From assembly GCF_010614725.1 (NCBI RefSeq), contig NZ_JAAEHL010000007.1:62001-126000 (forward strand): 64,000 bases of DNA, in the 5' to 3' direction. Under the pieces are notes generated by a model that did no database searches, had not been told where the DNA came from, and worked only from the letters and a program-made list of their open reading frames with translations. This document shows, one piece after another, positions 9,562 through 18,989 of the stretch (positions within the stretch are counted from its first letter, which is position 1; each line of letters begins with the position of its first letter). A program made the translations under genes and the position numbers. This stretch comes from Flavobacterium ajazii (GTDB taxonomy: Bacteria; Bacteroidota; Bacteroidia; Flavobacteriales; Flavobacteriaceae).

Positions 9562-10932
9562 TTAACGGCGTTTCAGACTATATAGAATTCGTTCAGAAGA
9601 TGTAATTCTTTCCTTTTTTACAATTTCAAAATAAACAGCAAATTCTTTTTCAAAATTTTCTTCATTATAAAAATCAAAATGATTTTTGAATTCTCTTTTA
9701 CTGTCCAGTAAAAACTGAACCCAGGAATCAGCTCTTGTCGGGAATTCAATCAAAAGGTTAGAGGCCATTTTAGAGAAAAACTGAGCCGAAAGTGAAAACG
9801 GGATATTGCCTGATAGTGTAATATGATGAATAACAGCCAAAGCCAAACAGCCATCAAGATTTAACTCTTTTACTCTGTCGATAAAAGAGAAACGTTCTTC
9901 ATTATTAAAACCATAATTAGCTGTCGGATTCAATACATCTGCTACAAGAGGCAATATGTTTTTTTCTTTATTTTTTAATACCTTCCTGTAATTTTGCTGT
10001 ACGGCATTGGGATCAACATCTGCTACAATTAAAAAATCGGCTTCGTTTTTTAATTCTCTTGAAAACGTGCCATCATTACCTCCTATATCAATCAAGGATT
10101 TCCCTTTTATGGACAAAAACCAATCTTTGACAAATTCTTTCTTGAATTGGTAAGCGACATCATTATAATTGATTTGGTTGTAATAATGATCCCATTCTGT
10201 TTTTTCATTAACTGACAAATTCAGAATATAATTATACAATCCATCAATTAGTTTTATCTGAGAAGCTTTCGATAAATTGTTGTTTACTGTTTTTTTATCT
10301 GATTCGTATTTCTTGTCATATTTCGCCAATAAATGAATATTGGTTAATAACATTGGACTAAAATAACTTTTTAAAGGCAATAACTGAGAGAGTTTTTGTA
10401 ACGAAAGACCTTCAAGATTCTGAGACAACATTTTTAAATGCTCCTGACCAAAGTATTTTGCCAACACTAAAGGCCCTAAAAAATGCATTATAAACTGTTT
10501 ATAGGCTCGCCATGGATTATTTTCTTTATAAAAATCAAAAGACAGCGTATCTATAAAAACAGGTTTTCCTTCATGAAAAGTAATATTAAAAGCAGATGCG
10601 TCTTTTAAAGTAAAATTATTTTCCAGAGACAGCTTTTGGATTTTCAAAGTCAGCAAAGCCGCATGCTTATATTGCAAAAAACTCCATTCATAAGGATAAT
10701 TGACAAAAGGAATTTTTGAAGCTTCAACAATGATTTCTGAATCTGATTTTGAAATTTCGTGATGTTGTACCAAATACTTTTTATCAAACAGCTTTTGAAA
10801 AAAACCGCCAGACATCAAAGCACTATATTGCTTGAAGTAAACAGGATTAATAACCCTTTTTATTTTATTGTCCTCCAAGAAAACATAGCCTGAAGGATCA
10901 CGAAAAGAGGACGTATTTCTGTTTGAATCCAT
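9562..10932 (-). CDS. Class I SAM-dependent methyltransferase (NoeA-like)
   Basis: The C-terminal half holds a Rossmann methyltransferase domain with motif I SLIDIGGNDGTFSRE and the following acidic strand LIVADVDPNAV. The N-terminal half (FRDPSGYVF, LKDASAFNITFHEGKPVFID, PWRAYKQFIMHFLGP) resembles the extended region of NoeA-type methyltransferases seen in polysaccharide and nodulation loci. I prefer the ATG at 10932 (456 residues), 4 bases after the upstream stop; an upstream ATG at 10965 would overlap the small gene by 29 bases. Its target is probably a sugar or lipid carrier of this locus. The NoeA resemblance is from memory of the family. Confidence 0.75.
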   Translation of the reverse strand: MDSNRNTSSFRDPSGYVFLEDNKIKRVINPVYFKQYSALMSGGFFQKLFDKKYLVQHHEISKSDSEIIVEASKIPFVNYPYEWSFLQYKHAALLTLKIQKLSLENNFTLKDASAFNITFHEGKPVFIDTLSFDFYKENNPWRAYKQFIMHFLGPLVLAKYFGQEHLKMLSQNLEGLSLQKLSQLLPLKSYFSPMLLTNIHLLAKYDKKYESDKKTVNNNLSKASQIKLIDGLYNYILNLSVNEKTEWDHYYNQINYNDVAYQFKKEFVKDWFLSIKGKSLIDIGGNDGTFSRELKNEADFLIVADVDPNAVQQNYRKVLKNKEKNILPLVADVLNPTANYGFNNEERFSFIDRVKELNLDGCLALAVIHHITLSGNIPFSLSAQFFSKMASNLLIEFPTRADSWVQFLLDSKREFKNHFDFYNEENFEKEFAVYFEIVKKERITSSERILYSLKRR

Positions 10933-10936
10933 ATTA

Positions 10937-11119
10937 TTACTGCTCTTCCCTATCCTTGGACTCATCCATAAAATCTTCTTCTTCTTTATTTTTTATACCA
11001 AAAATGGATCTAATTTTTGCCAGAACCGTTCTGTAAAAAAGTAGAATACCTGCGACAGCTGCCGCAAAAAACTGAACAATTAAGGCTCCCGTTCCGGGAT
11101 CAAAATATAATGAAATCAT
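10937..11119 (-). CDS. Small single-span membrane protein with DPGTG motif
   Basis: This 60-residue protein has an N-terminal FDPGTGALIVQ motif, one hydrophobic segment (about 13-32), basic residues just after it, and a highly acidic tail. Proteins of this size with a DPGTGS/A motif recur beside methyltransferase and sulfatase-like genes in glycan loci of several phyla (from memory). The function is unknown. A membrane adaptor for the neighbouring tailoring enzymes is possible. It is tightly spaced with the methyltransferase downstream. Confidence 0.65.
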   Translation of the reverse strand: MISLYFDPGTGALIVQFFAAAVAGILLFYRTVLAKIRSIFGIKNKEEEDFMDESKDREEQ

Positions 11120-11206
11120 TTTTTTTTAATTTTCTCAAAACTAGGCATTTTTTTAGCGAATTCAAATGAGTAATCGAAAAATTGATTTTTGATTTTTAAT
11201 CTTTAA

Positions 11207-12481
11207 TCAAAACAGACTCTTCCTAAAATAAACTACCAAAACCAGTAAATAAATCAAATTATCCAGTACCTGTGCAATTAAAACACCCTGAATTCCTATA
11301 ATTGAAATTAAATAAACACTTAAAAAATACAATACCGCAAGTGATGCTATTTCAGAGACAATAAAGGCCTTAGTCATTTTTTTCGCAAAAAACTGATACC
11401 CTAAAATTAAAAAGGCCACTTTTAAAATATCCCCGGTCAACTGCCAAAAAAACATTGATGCTACCGGCAGAAATTCTTTAGTAAAAAGTAATTGCACTAT
11501 AAAAAAACGCAGTACATAAATCAAAGAAAGACCAACAATAAACAGAGGCAAAATACTTTTGTAATAATCCCAAAAAACCTTTTTTGTCTCTTCCCTGCTT
11601 TTGGCCCCAGACAACTTAGGCAAAAAATACACCGATAAAATAGTACTTACAAACAGCATATAATAAGAAGAAATTCGGGTCATCGTTTCCCAATAACCAG
11701 CTTGTTCAATCCCAACCTCGGCAATAACATTTTTCCGGATTGCCAATAAAACCAGCGGTCCAAACACTGAGGAAATTAACGCCATTAAAGAATAAGAAGA
11801 AAGATTTTTTATAATTTTAAAATCAAAATTTCTCAAATGAATAATTTTAAAAAAAGAAATCTCTCTATTTACGAAATAAAAACTCAAAAAAAATAATAAA
11901 GCCGGCATAGTCACTATAGTAACTAAAGCACCTAAGGTTTTGTAATTTACTACCAAAACCAAGGTCATCAATAATCCAATAAAATTGCCACAAATAGTAA
12001 TCCAAATTACTTTCTTGAATTGTCCCAAACCATTAATTACAGATACAAAAAACAATGAAACGCTATACCAGGGCAATGTCATTGCCAATACTTTAAAAAC
12101 AAAAGAATATTGAAAATGAATTCCAAAAATTTTAGTATTCCAGTAGGCTGCAAAGAAAAATAAAATCCCGCTCAAGACAAGAGCCAACAAAAAAAGACCA
12201 ATAAAAACAGTCGCAATTATTTTCTGAAGCTGGGTCTTATTATTGCCTGTCTCTGCCACATATTTCACAATACCATTCAAAAAACCCAAGGTAGAAATAC
12301 TTTCCAGTGATGTCATAAAATTCCTTAAGTTCCCAACCAAAGCCATACCGCCAGGACCAACAAAAACAGCTAAAATTTTGGAGGTTACAAGCCCTATTCC
12401 AACTTTCAACAAAACACTTAAACTGTTTAAAGAAGAAATTTTAAACAATTGCGTATTAATGATTTTTTTAATGAAACTCAA
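11207..12481 (-). CDS. O-antigen flippase (Wzx/WzxE-like)
   Basis: The 424-residue polytopic protein has about 12 hydrophobic segments and the characteristic Wzx N-terminus INTQLFKISSLNSLSVLLK followed by FVGPGGMALVGNLRNF. It belongs to the MOP-superfamily translocases that flip undecaprenyl-linked oligosaccharide to the periplasmic side. The only start that keeps the family N-terminus is the TTG at 12481, one base after the fdtB stop; the next in-frame ATG would lose the first membrane span. It is co-transcribed with fdtB and the acyltransferase, consistent with export of an amino-dideoxyhexose-containing unit. Confidence 0.85.
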   Translation of the reverse strand: MSFIKKIINTQLFKISSLNSLSVLLKVGIGLVTSKILAVFVGPGGMALVGNLRNFMTSLESISTLGFLNGIVKYVAETGNNKTQLQKIIATVFIGLFLLALVLSGILFFFAAYWNTKIFGIHFQYSFVFKVLAMTLPWYSVSLFFVSVINGLGQFKKVIWITICGNFIGLLMTLVLVVNYKTLGALVTIVTMPALLFFLSFYFVNREISFFKIIHLRNFDFKIIKNLSSYSLMALISSVFGPLVLLAIRKNVIAEVGIEQAGYWETMTRISSYYMLFVSTILSVYFLPKLSGAKSREETKKVFWDYYKSILPLFIVGLSLIYVLRFFIVQLLFTKEFLPVASMFFWQLTGDILKVAFLILGYQFFAKKMTKAFIVSEIASLAVLYFLSVYLISIIGIQGVLIAQVLDNLIYLLVLVVYFRKSLF

Positions 12482-12482
12482 T

Positions 12483-13586
12483 TTAATATTTATTTAAAAC
12501 ATCAATAATAAAGCTAACCTCATCGTTGGTCAAAATTGGACTCATAGGAAGACTTAAAACCTCGTTATGTATTTTTTCGGTAATTGGAAAAGACAAATTA
12601 TTCCATTCTGAAAATGCTTTTTGCTTATGTATTGGAATGGGGTAATGAATCATTGTCTGAATTTCATTCTCTAACAAATAGTGTTGTAAATAATCTCTGT
12701 TTTCAGTTCGAACGACAAATAAATGGAATACATGATTTTCAGAGAAGTCCCAAAAAGGCAATGTTATTTTATGATTTTTTATTTCAGTCAAATAACGTCT
12801 GGCTACTTCACGGCGTTTTTCGTTATCGTTATTTAAATTTGGTAATTTGACGTTCAAAAAAGCTGCCTGTAATTCGTCTAATCTTGAATTTACGCCAACA
12901 AATTCGTTATGGTATTTTTTTTCAGAACCATAATTTCTAAGTGAAAAAAGTATTTTTGCCAACTCAGGGTCATTTGTGGTAATCGCCCCTCCATCACCCA
13001 AAGCACCTAAATTTTTACCGGGATAAAAACTAAAAGCTTTAACTTTAGGTTGATGGCTGGTGGTTTGTGGTTGGTAGTCTTGAGTCGCACCATGTGATTG
13101 CGCTGCATCTTCGATAACCAATAAATTATTTTGATAAGCTATTTCATCAATTTGATTCATTTCTGCCAATTGACCATAAAGATGAACTACCAAAACAGCT
13201 TTCGTTTTAGAAGTTATTTTTTCTGAAATCAAATCGGGATTGATATTGTAAGTTTCCAATTTTGGCTCAGCTAAAACCGGAACTAAACCTGCTTGTAAAA
13301 TAGCCAAGACACTGGCAATGTATGTATTTGCAGGAACAATAACTTCGTCTCCTTTCTGAAGTTTTCCTAATTTAATGTATCCCTTAAAAATCAAAACCAG
13401 AGCATCAAAACCGTTTCCGACTCCAATACAATAATCCGAATTACAATAGGCTGCAAAAGCCTTTTCAAACACCTCAGTTTCTTTTCCTAAAATATACCAG
13501 CCATTTTCTAAAACTAATTTCAATTTATTTTGAAAAGCGGTTTCGTAAGGCTCGTTAATTTTTTTTAGATCAAGGAATTTTATCAT
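12483..13586 (-). CDS. fdtB: DegT/DnrJ/EryC1 aminotransferase, FdtB/QdtB-like
   Basis: This 367-residue fold-type I PLP enzyme shows [15 protein letters not shown], the [14 protein letters not shown] segment, [19 protein letters not shown] with the PLP-ring aspartate, and the Schiff-base lysine in [16 protein letters not shown]. The N-terminus and overall pattern match FdtB/QdtB, which transaminates the 3-oxo sugar made by FdtA. Between GATQ and KAFSFYPGK the protein has extra low-complexity residues ([13 protein letters not shown]). The DNA there (about 13048-13080) is unusually GT-rich on the plus strand. The locus pairing with the fdtA-like gene supports the call. The exact sugar configuration is unresolved. 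Confidence 0.85.
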   Translation of the reverse strand: MIKFLDLKKINEPYETAFQNKLKLVLENGWYILGKETEVFEKAFAAYCNSDYCIGVGNGFDALVLIFKGYIKLGKLQKGDEVIVPANTYIASVLAILQAGLVPVLAEPKLETYNINPDLISEKITSKTKAVLVVHLYGQLAEMNQIDEIAYQNNLLVIEDAAQSHGATQDYQPQTTSHQPKVKAFSFYPGKNLGALGDGGAITTNDPELAKILFSLRNYGSEKKYHNEFVGVNSRLDELQAAFLNVKLPNLNNDNEKRREVARRYLTEIKNHKITLPFWDFSENHVFHLFVVRTENRDYLQHYLLENEIQTMIHYPIPIHKQKAFSEWNNLSFPITEKIHNEVLSLPMSPILTNDEVSFIIDVLNKY

Positions 13587-13591
13587 TTTTT

Positions 13592-14545
13592 TTATATAGT
13601 AATTTTTAAAAAATCCTGGTTATAAACAGAACATCCTAACTCCTCTTTTTGTTTTAAAAGTCCGGGGTTATATCCTTTTTCATTAGCATCGCCAACAATT
13701 CCCATGTCAAAAAAAAGCTTTCCTTCCTGCTTGTATTTTCTTATCAGATTAATAAATAGAAAATCCAAAGCTCTTATCTCTTCTCCTTTTTTCGTTGTCG
13801 CTCCATATTGCGATTTCACAATTGTTTCTGTTTCAAAAATTGTTATTCCTGCAACAATTTCATGATCATAATAAACTGAAAATTGTTTAATATTTTCAGA
13901 AAAATTGTTTTTCAATCTTGTAATCTCTTCTTTTGTATGAACCGGTTTTGCTTTATGTTTTTCTGCAAGCCTTGGTATCAAAACTTCTTCCCAAAACACA
14001 TCAAATCTTTGTTCTTCAACTATTTCCAAAGGAAGATTTTCAATTCTTCTGAAATGTTTTAATTTACTCCTGGAAATATCCAAAGGAATCATCAGATTTA
14101 CCGCCAGATTCATTTCTTTTCTTTCCAAGACAGCTCCTTTTTTAAATAAAAAGAAATCTATTTCCTGATTTCCATTAAAAGTATAAAAACCTGGAATAGG
14201 TTTATAATAAAAAAAACTAACTGAATTTTCTTTTAGAAAAAAAAGTACTTCATCTAAAACAGACGCAACATTTTCTCCCTTTAATTTTGAAGAAAAAACC
14301 AACCCTCCATAAGTCAGTCCCTGATGAGAATAAACAGTGTCTTCAACTCTGTTTGCCGGTAAAACCGCAACTAATTTTTTATCTTCAAAAATCATTAAAG
14401 AATAATCTTCAAAACGATCCTGATGATATTCCATAAAATCACGATGAAACAAAAACGTAGCATTTTTAGCCTGAGTAATAAAGTCATTCCAGATTTTAAA
14501 ATCAGTTTTGTCGTATTTTTTTACGGTGTATTTATTCGATTCCAT
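13592..14545 (-). CDS. FemAB/GNAT-like acyltransferase
   Basis: The 317-residue protein appears to have two GNAT-like halves: an N-terminal one with [20 protein letters not shown] and a C-terminal one with [34 protein letters not shown] and [19 protein letters not shown]. This is typical of FemAB or PF13480-type N-acyltransferases. It lies 5 bases upstream of fdtB and shares a TAATG stop/start with the TRIC gene. No hexapeptide FdtC/QdtC acetyltransferase is in the window, so this protein may N-acylate the amino sugar, though that is inference. Aminoacylation of another glycan or peptide is the alternative. Confidence 0.68.
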   Translation of the reverse strand: MESNKYTVKKYDKTDFKIWNDFITQAKNATFLFHRDFMEYHQDRFEDYSLMIFEDKKLVAVLPANRVEDTVYSHQGLTYGGLVFSSKLKGENVASVLDEVLFFLKENSVSFFYYKPIPGFYTFNGNQEIDFFLFKKGAVLERKEMNLAVNLMIPLDISRSKLKHFRRIENLPLEIVEEQRFDVFWEEVLIPRLAEKHKAKPVHTKEEITRLKNNFSENIKQFSVYYDHEIVAGITIFETETIVKSQYGATTKKGEEIRALDFLFINLIRKYKQEGKLFFDMGIVGDANEKGYNPGLLKQKEELGCSVYNQDFLKITI

Positions 14546-15147
14546 TATTTATAATCAAAAGCGGGCAAATACCATTTGAATTTTACAGCCATTAATCTCA
14601 CTGTAATAATGACAACAGATGTTGTTAAATATAAAACATCCTTATTTAAATCTAATTCGCGTAAAACAAAAAATACAATTCCGCCAAAAATACAAATAGT
14701 AGCATAAATTTCTTTTCTGAAAATGGTTGGGATTTCTGTACACAAAATGTCACGAATTACACCTCCAAAACAGGCTGTCATGGTTCCTAAAGCAACACAA
14801 ATTACAGGATGCAGCCCTGTCATGATTCCTTTTTCCAAACCGATTAAAGTAAAGACTCCTAGTCCAATTGTATCAAATAAAAACAATGAAGTACGAAGTT
14901 TATCAAATTTTTTCCTGAAAAGAATTGCCAATATAAACCCTAAAATAATTACATACACATATTGTAAATCCTGCATCCATACAACCGGGGTTCTTCCAAT
15001 CAGGACATCACGCAGTGTTCCGCCACCTACTGCTGTAACAAAAGCAATGATAAAAACACCAAACGGATCCAGTCTTTTATGCATGGCTGTTAAAGCACCC
15101 GACATAGCAAACGCCATTGTACCGATAATATCTAAAAAATGGAACAT
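14545..15147 (-). CDS. TRIC/UPF0126 family membrane channel protein
   Basis: This 200-residue protein of about seven membrane spans carries the two pseudo-repeat glycine motifs of the prokaryotic TRIC family, AVGGGTLRDVLIGR and CFGGVIRDILCTEIP. Family members form trimeric monovalent-cation channels. Its stop overlaps the acyltransferase start (TAATG), so it heads that operon, probably by chance co-transcription rather than a glycan role. Length is typical of the family. Confidence 0.85.
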   Translation of the reverse strand: MFHFLDIIGTMAFAMSGALTAMHKRLDPFGVFIIAFVTAVGGGTLRDVLIGRTPVVWMQDLQYVYVIILGFILAILFRKKFDKLRTSLFLFDTIGLGVFTLIGLEKGIMTGLHPVICVALGTMTACFGGVIRDILCTEIPTIFRKEIYATICIFGGIVFFVLRELDLNKDVLYLTTSVVIITVRLMAVKFKWYLPAFDYK

Positions 15148-15215
15148 TATTGTAAGATTCTGAGATTAAAAAAAATATTGAATTTGAAATTGTTATTAAC
15201 ATTGTAATTTCCAAT

Positions 15216-15962
15216 CTACATATTCTGCGTATAAAAATTATAATCTTTCAAAACAGTACGGATAAAACCGGCAGGATCTCCAATTGACTGATTTTTGATT
15301 CCGGTGACGCTTTCAATTTTATAAACCAGCTTATAAATGATTTCGTAATCATTTTTGGCTTCGGCTTTTAAAAATGTTTCCTTTATGATTCGCATATCAT
15401 TATCTGATAATTTTATGACTAAAGGATATGTTGGCACATAACTTTCCTCTATTTCTTCTAAAATTGTATGACTGATATCAATCTTATTTTTTAGGGTAAT
15501 TACTGAAGTTCCTGCTACCATATCACCTAACCGCTGCCCTTTTTTACTTGAAACAACAGTAATTAAGGCTATAATTCCGTTAAGGATAGAAATATCAATT
15601 AACCGAAAAAACCATCGCATGAGATAATCTCCAAAACCTGCCTGGTAACCATCTATTTTTACGACTTTTATTTTCACTAATTTTTTCCCTATTGTCTGTC
15701 CTTCAAAAATACTTTCTAATGTTAAGGAATAAATTAAAACCGGAAAATAAAATACAAGAATAATTGTCATTACTGACCATTGATCTAAATTTTGAAACAA
15801 AAGATCCAGATTGAGCCAATAGAAAAAAATCAGGTAAATCACTATTCCATAGGCTATTTTGATGATCAAATCCAGAAAGTATGCTCCTATTCGCTCACCT
15901 GCAGAAGCGGCTATAAAATTTATTTTAACATTTTGTGTTGTGTTTATAGATAATTCTGACAT
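15216..15962 (-). CDS. RDD family membrane protein
   Basis: The 248-residue product has an N-terminal RDD domain (ASAGERIGAYFLDLIIK, GQTIGKKLVKIKVV, FFRLIDISILN, GQRLGDMVAGTSVI) with three or more hydrophobic segments, then a soluble C-terminal tail of about 80 residues. RDD proteins are small membrane proteins often linked to SpoIIM and MoxR genes in Bacteroidota. It diverges from the spoIIM-like gene across only 20 bases, so their promoters must overlap each other or the coding starts. The function is not known. Confidence 0.82.
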   Translation of the reverse strand: MSELSINTTQNVKINFIAASAGERIGAYFLDLIIKIAYGIVIYLIFFYWLNLDLLFQNLDQWSVMTIILVFYFPVLIYSLTLESIFEGQTIGKKLVKIKVVKIDGYQAGFGDYLMRWFFRLIDISILNGIIALITVVSSKKGQRLGDMVAGTSVITLKNKIDISHTILEEIEESYVPTYPLVIKLSDNDMRIIKETFLKAEAKNDYEIIYKLVYKIESVTGIKNQSIGDPAGFIRTVLKDYNFYTQNM

Positions 15963-15982
15963 ATTTTATATTTTAGCCCTCA

Positions 15983-16948
15983 ATGAGAGAAGTTGCATTC
16001 ATAAAACAAAATAAAGAAAAATGGCTGGAATTTGAACTGGCTATTTTGGGTAAAGCTAAAAAAAATCCTGATGAGTTAGCTAATTTATACATTCAAATGA
16101 TGAATGACCTGTCGTATGCGCAAACATATTACCCCAAAAGTAAAACCGTGATTTACTTAAATCACCTTGCATCACAGATTTATCAAAAGATTTACAAAAC
16201 AAAACGGGCAGAAAAAAACAGGTTTCTGGAATTCTTCAAAACCGAAGTACCTCTGTTGGTTTACGAATACAAAAGATATTTATTGTATGCCTTTGTCTTG
16301 TTTTTTGTAACTGTTGCAATGGGTGTAATTTCTGCCAGATTTGATCAGGACTTTGTTCGTTTAATTTTAGGCGATGGCTATGTCAATATGACTTTGGAAA
16401 ACATCAAAAAAGGAAACCCAATGGCTGTTTATGGTTCCGGAAGCAACTGGGGCAGTTTTGTTGGCATTACTATGAATAACCTGTATGTAGGCGCAAGATG
16501 CTACATTTGGGGACTTTTCGCAGGTATAGGTACCTTGTACATTTCCCTCCAAAACGGTATCATGCTGGGAGCCTTTCAATACTTCTTTTACGAACAGAAT
16601 GTTTTTTGGAAAAGTGTCCGCGGAATCTGGATTCACGGCTCTATGGAAATTTTTGCCATTGTAATCGAAACGGCTGCCGGATTTATTTTAGGAGCTTCTA
16701 TTTTGTTCCCTAAAACTTTTTCAAGGGTAAATTCTTTAAAAATAGGTTTTAAAAACAGTTTTAAAATATTCCTGAGCACCTTTCCGTTTACAATTAGTGC
16801 CGGATTTCTTGAAGGTTTTATTACCCGCTACTCTATCGATATGCCTAACTGGCTGAGCAGTTTTATCATCCTTTTTACATTGAGTGTTATCTCTTTTTAT
16901 TATCTGGTTTATCCTTTTATTGTTCACAAAAAAATACAACAGCCTTAA
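15983..16948 (+). CDS. SpoIIM-like stage II sporulation protein M family membrane protein
   Basis: The 321-residue protein has a soluble N-terminus (REVAFIKQNKEKWLEFELAI) and then five or so membrane segments. These carry conserved SpoIIM features: NNLYVGARCYIWG, GTLYISLQNGIMLGAFQYFF and IWIHGSMEIFAIVIE. In sporulators SpoIIM binds peptidoglycan hydrolases. In non-sporulating Bacteroidota it is part of the MoxR/DUF58 envelope module seen directly downstream, where its role is unproven. It heads a co-directional run of six genes. Confidence 0.82.
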   Translation: MREVAFIKQNKEKWLEFELAILGKAKKNPDELANLYIQMMNDLSYAQTYYPKSKTVIYLNHLASQIYQKIYKTKRAEKNRFLEFFKTEVPLLVYEYKRYLLYAFVLFFVTVAMGVISARFDQDFVRLILGDGYVNMTLENIKKGNPMAVYGSGSNWGSFVGITMNNLYVGARCYIWGLFAGIGTLYISLQNGIMLGAFQYFFYEQNVFWKSVRGIWIHGSMEIFAIVIETAAGFILGASILFPKTFSRVNSLKIGFKNSFKIFLSTFPFTISAGFLEGFITRYSIDMPNWLSSFIILFTLSVISFYYLVYPFIVHKKIQQP

Positions 16949-16975
16949 ACCAAATCGAATTAACCATAACCAATA

Positions 16976-17749
16976 ATGAATAGATTATTACTTATTTTAT
17001 CTTTTATTCTGTGCTGCAATATCCTGAATGCACAGGATACTTTGGTTAAATCCGAACCTACTAAAGTTGCCCCGATAAAATATACAGAAGCCGATATTTC
17101 TGTCGATTCGGACACTATTGAAGCCAAATCATTTCAGAAAAATTTCAAAAAAGAATATACCGACAGTGATTTTGTGTATGAGCAAAAAAAAGCAGAAAAA
17201 AATTGGTGGGATCATTTTAAAGAATGGCTGGCTGGCATTTTTGATGAAATGTTCACTTTTAAAGATCCACAGGCTTCACTCAATTTTGTAGCAGTTTTAT
17301 TAAAAGTATTAGCTATCCTGATTGTCGTTTTCGTAATTTATTTAATCGTAAAAGCTTTGATTGCAAAAGAAGGACAATGGATTTTCAGTAAAGAGGCAAA
17401 ACAGAAAATAGTTCATTATACTGATGCTGAAAAAAACATCCACCTTCTGGATTTCGAAAAACTGATAAAAGAAAGTATAGAGGCCGGAGAGAAAAGAGTT
17501 GCAATACGATACTATTATCTTTGGTTGTTGAAGATTATGGCAAAAAATCATTATATCGAATGGGATATTGAAAAAACGAATACAGATTATTTGTACGAAA
17601 TTAAAAGTCCTGTTCATAAAGAAGAATTCACCTACCTGTCCTACTTATACAATTATATTTGGTATGGCGAATTTGAAATTGATGAAACTTCTTTCTTAAA
17701 AGTCGAAAACCAATTTAAAAAATCCCTAAAAACCTTTAACCATGGGTAA
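16976..17749 (+). CDS. DUF4129-domain membrane protein
   Basis: This 257-residue protein has a signal peptide (MNRLLLILSFILCCNILNAQ), a periplasmic stretch, one transmembrane helix at about 103-127 and a cytoplasmic C-terminal domain (KEAKQKIVHYTDAEKNIHLL, KRVAIRYYYLWLLKIMA) matching DUF4129. DUF4129 proteins accompany DUF58 and MoxR genes. The stop overlaps the next start by 8 bases, giving translational coupling. No catalytic residues can be named. Confidence 0.75.
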   Translation: MNRLLLILSFILCCNILNAQDTLVKSEPTKVAPIKYTEADISVDSDTIEAKSFQKNFKKEYTDSDFVYEQKKAEKNWWDHFKEWLAGIFDEMFTFKDPQASLNFVAVLLKVLAILIVVFVIYLIVKALIAKEGQWIFSKEAKQKIVHYTDAEKNIHLLDFEKLIKESIEAGEKRVAIRYYYLWLLKIMAKNHYIEWDIEKTNTDYLYEIKSPVHKEEFTYLSYLYNYIWYGEFEIDETSFLKVENQFKKSLKTFNHG

Positions 17750-18950
17750 ATCGATCAAAGTTTATATCGCTATACTGGTTTTGGTTTTTGCCTTAATTTT
17801 AATAGCAGGCAGCAATTCTCCAAAAAGAATTGACTGGACTCCAACTTATTCGGTAAACGATAAAATTCCGCTTGGGTTATATGTTTTCGATAAAGAAATT
17901 AACGGTCTTTTAAAAAAGCAAAAACTTGAAAGAGTTTCTGCCCTGACACCTTATGAATTTTTAGATTCTAAATATGTCCCTGACACTGTAGTTGGAACTT
18001 ACAAAATAAAAGGAACTTTCCTTAACATCACAGAATTTGCTTCCATTGACGAGCAGTCCATGAAAGAGCTTTTTTATTTTGTTTCGCATGGAAATAGTGC
18101 CTTCCTGAGCATGAAAACCTTTCCTCAATTGTTGTTAGACAGCTTAAAAGTTGATTTCAGAACCGATTTCCAGTATTCTGACAGTACTAAAATATGGCTG
18201 GCTAATAAAAATGTAAGCCACAAAAAATTCCATCTTATTGAAGGGATGGGTAATTATTATTTTTCAAAAATTGATACTTTAAACACTACTGTTTTAGGAT
18301 ATCAGGCCAATAAGGAAAATCAAAAACACATCAATTTCATAAAAGTTCCATATGCAAACGGATACTTTTATTTACATACACAGCCTGCTGCTTTTTCTAA
18401 TTTTCACTTATTAAAAGACGATCACTATCAATATGCACAAAGTGTTCTTTCTTATATTCCGAAAGGCGATGTTTACTGGTACACAAAAGGACAAAACAGC
18501 GAATCGATTTCTGATTCTCCATTACGCTACATTTTAAGCCAGCCTCCGTTGGAATCGGCATTGTATTTATCTTTAATCGGGATACTGATTTTTATTCTTT
18601 TTAATGCGAAACGAAAACAAAGGATTGTACCAATACTAAAACCTTTACCGAACCTAACGGTTGATTTTACCAAAACCATTGGAAATTTATACTACCAGGA
18701 AGGTGATCATGATAATATTATTGACAAAAAAATCATTTATTTCCTGGAAAGAATCCGAAATGAATATTTGATGGATACTTCAAAACTGGATGACGATTTC
18801 ATTAAAAAACTGCATCATAAATCCGGAAAAGATGAAAATGACATCAGGGAACTTGTATTTTTAATCAATGAATATCGAAAAAGTTATCACGGAAGCCTTG
18901 AAGAAGATTTAATCAAAATCAATAATGCAATAGAGAAAGTTTTACATTAA
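17742..18950 (+). CDS. DUF4350-domain membrane protein
   Basis: The 402-residue product has an N-terminal membrane segment (VYIAILVLVFALILIAG), a large extracytoplasmic DUF4350-type region (IPLGLYVFDKEIN, FVSHGNSAFLSM), and a second membrane helix near residues 278-297 before a cytoplasmic tail. It is coupled to the DUF4129 gene by an ATG inside that gene's last codons. The family occurs with MoxR and DUF58 but has no known biochemical activity. Confidence 0.72.
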   Translation: MGKSIKVYIAILVLVFALILIAGSNSPKRIDWTPTYSVNDKIPLGLYVFDKEINGLLKKQKLERVSALTPYEFLDSKYVPDTVVGTYKIKGTFLNITEFASIDEQSMKELFYFVSHGNSAFLSMKTFPQLLLDSLKVDFRTDFQYSDSTKIWLANKNVSHKKFHLIEGMGNYYFSKIDTLNTTVLGYQANKENQKHINFIKVPYANGYFYLHTQPAAFSNFHLLKDDHYQYAQSVLSYIPKGDVYWYTKGQNSESISDSPLRYILSQPPLESALYLSLIGILIFILFNAKRKQRIVPILKPLPNLTVDFTKTIGNLYYQEGDHDNIIDKKIIYFLERIRNEYLMDTSKLDDDFIKKLHHKSGKDENDIRELVFLINEYRKSYHGSLEEDLIKINNAIEKVLH

Positions 18951-18989
18951 TATTTTTAACTGAAATACATCAAAGAAAACATACCAAAC

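Noticed and set aside
2976..14545. Prophage or integrative element
   Set aside because: No integrase, transposase, tRNA target or flanking repeats were found; gene content is that of a polysaccharide locus.
14723..15163. 146-residue frame on the plus strand
   Set aside because: Antisense to the TRIC channel gene, which has clear family motifs.
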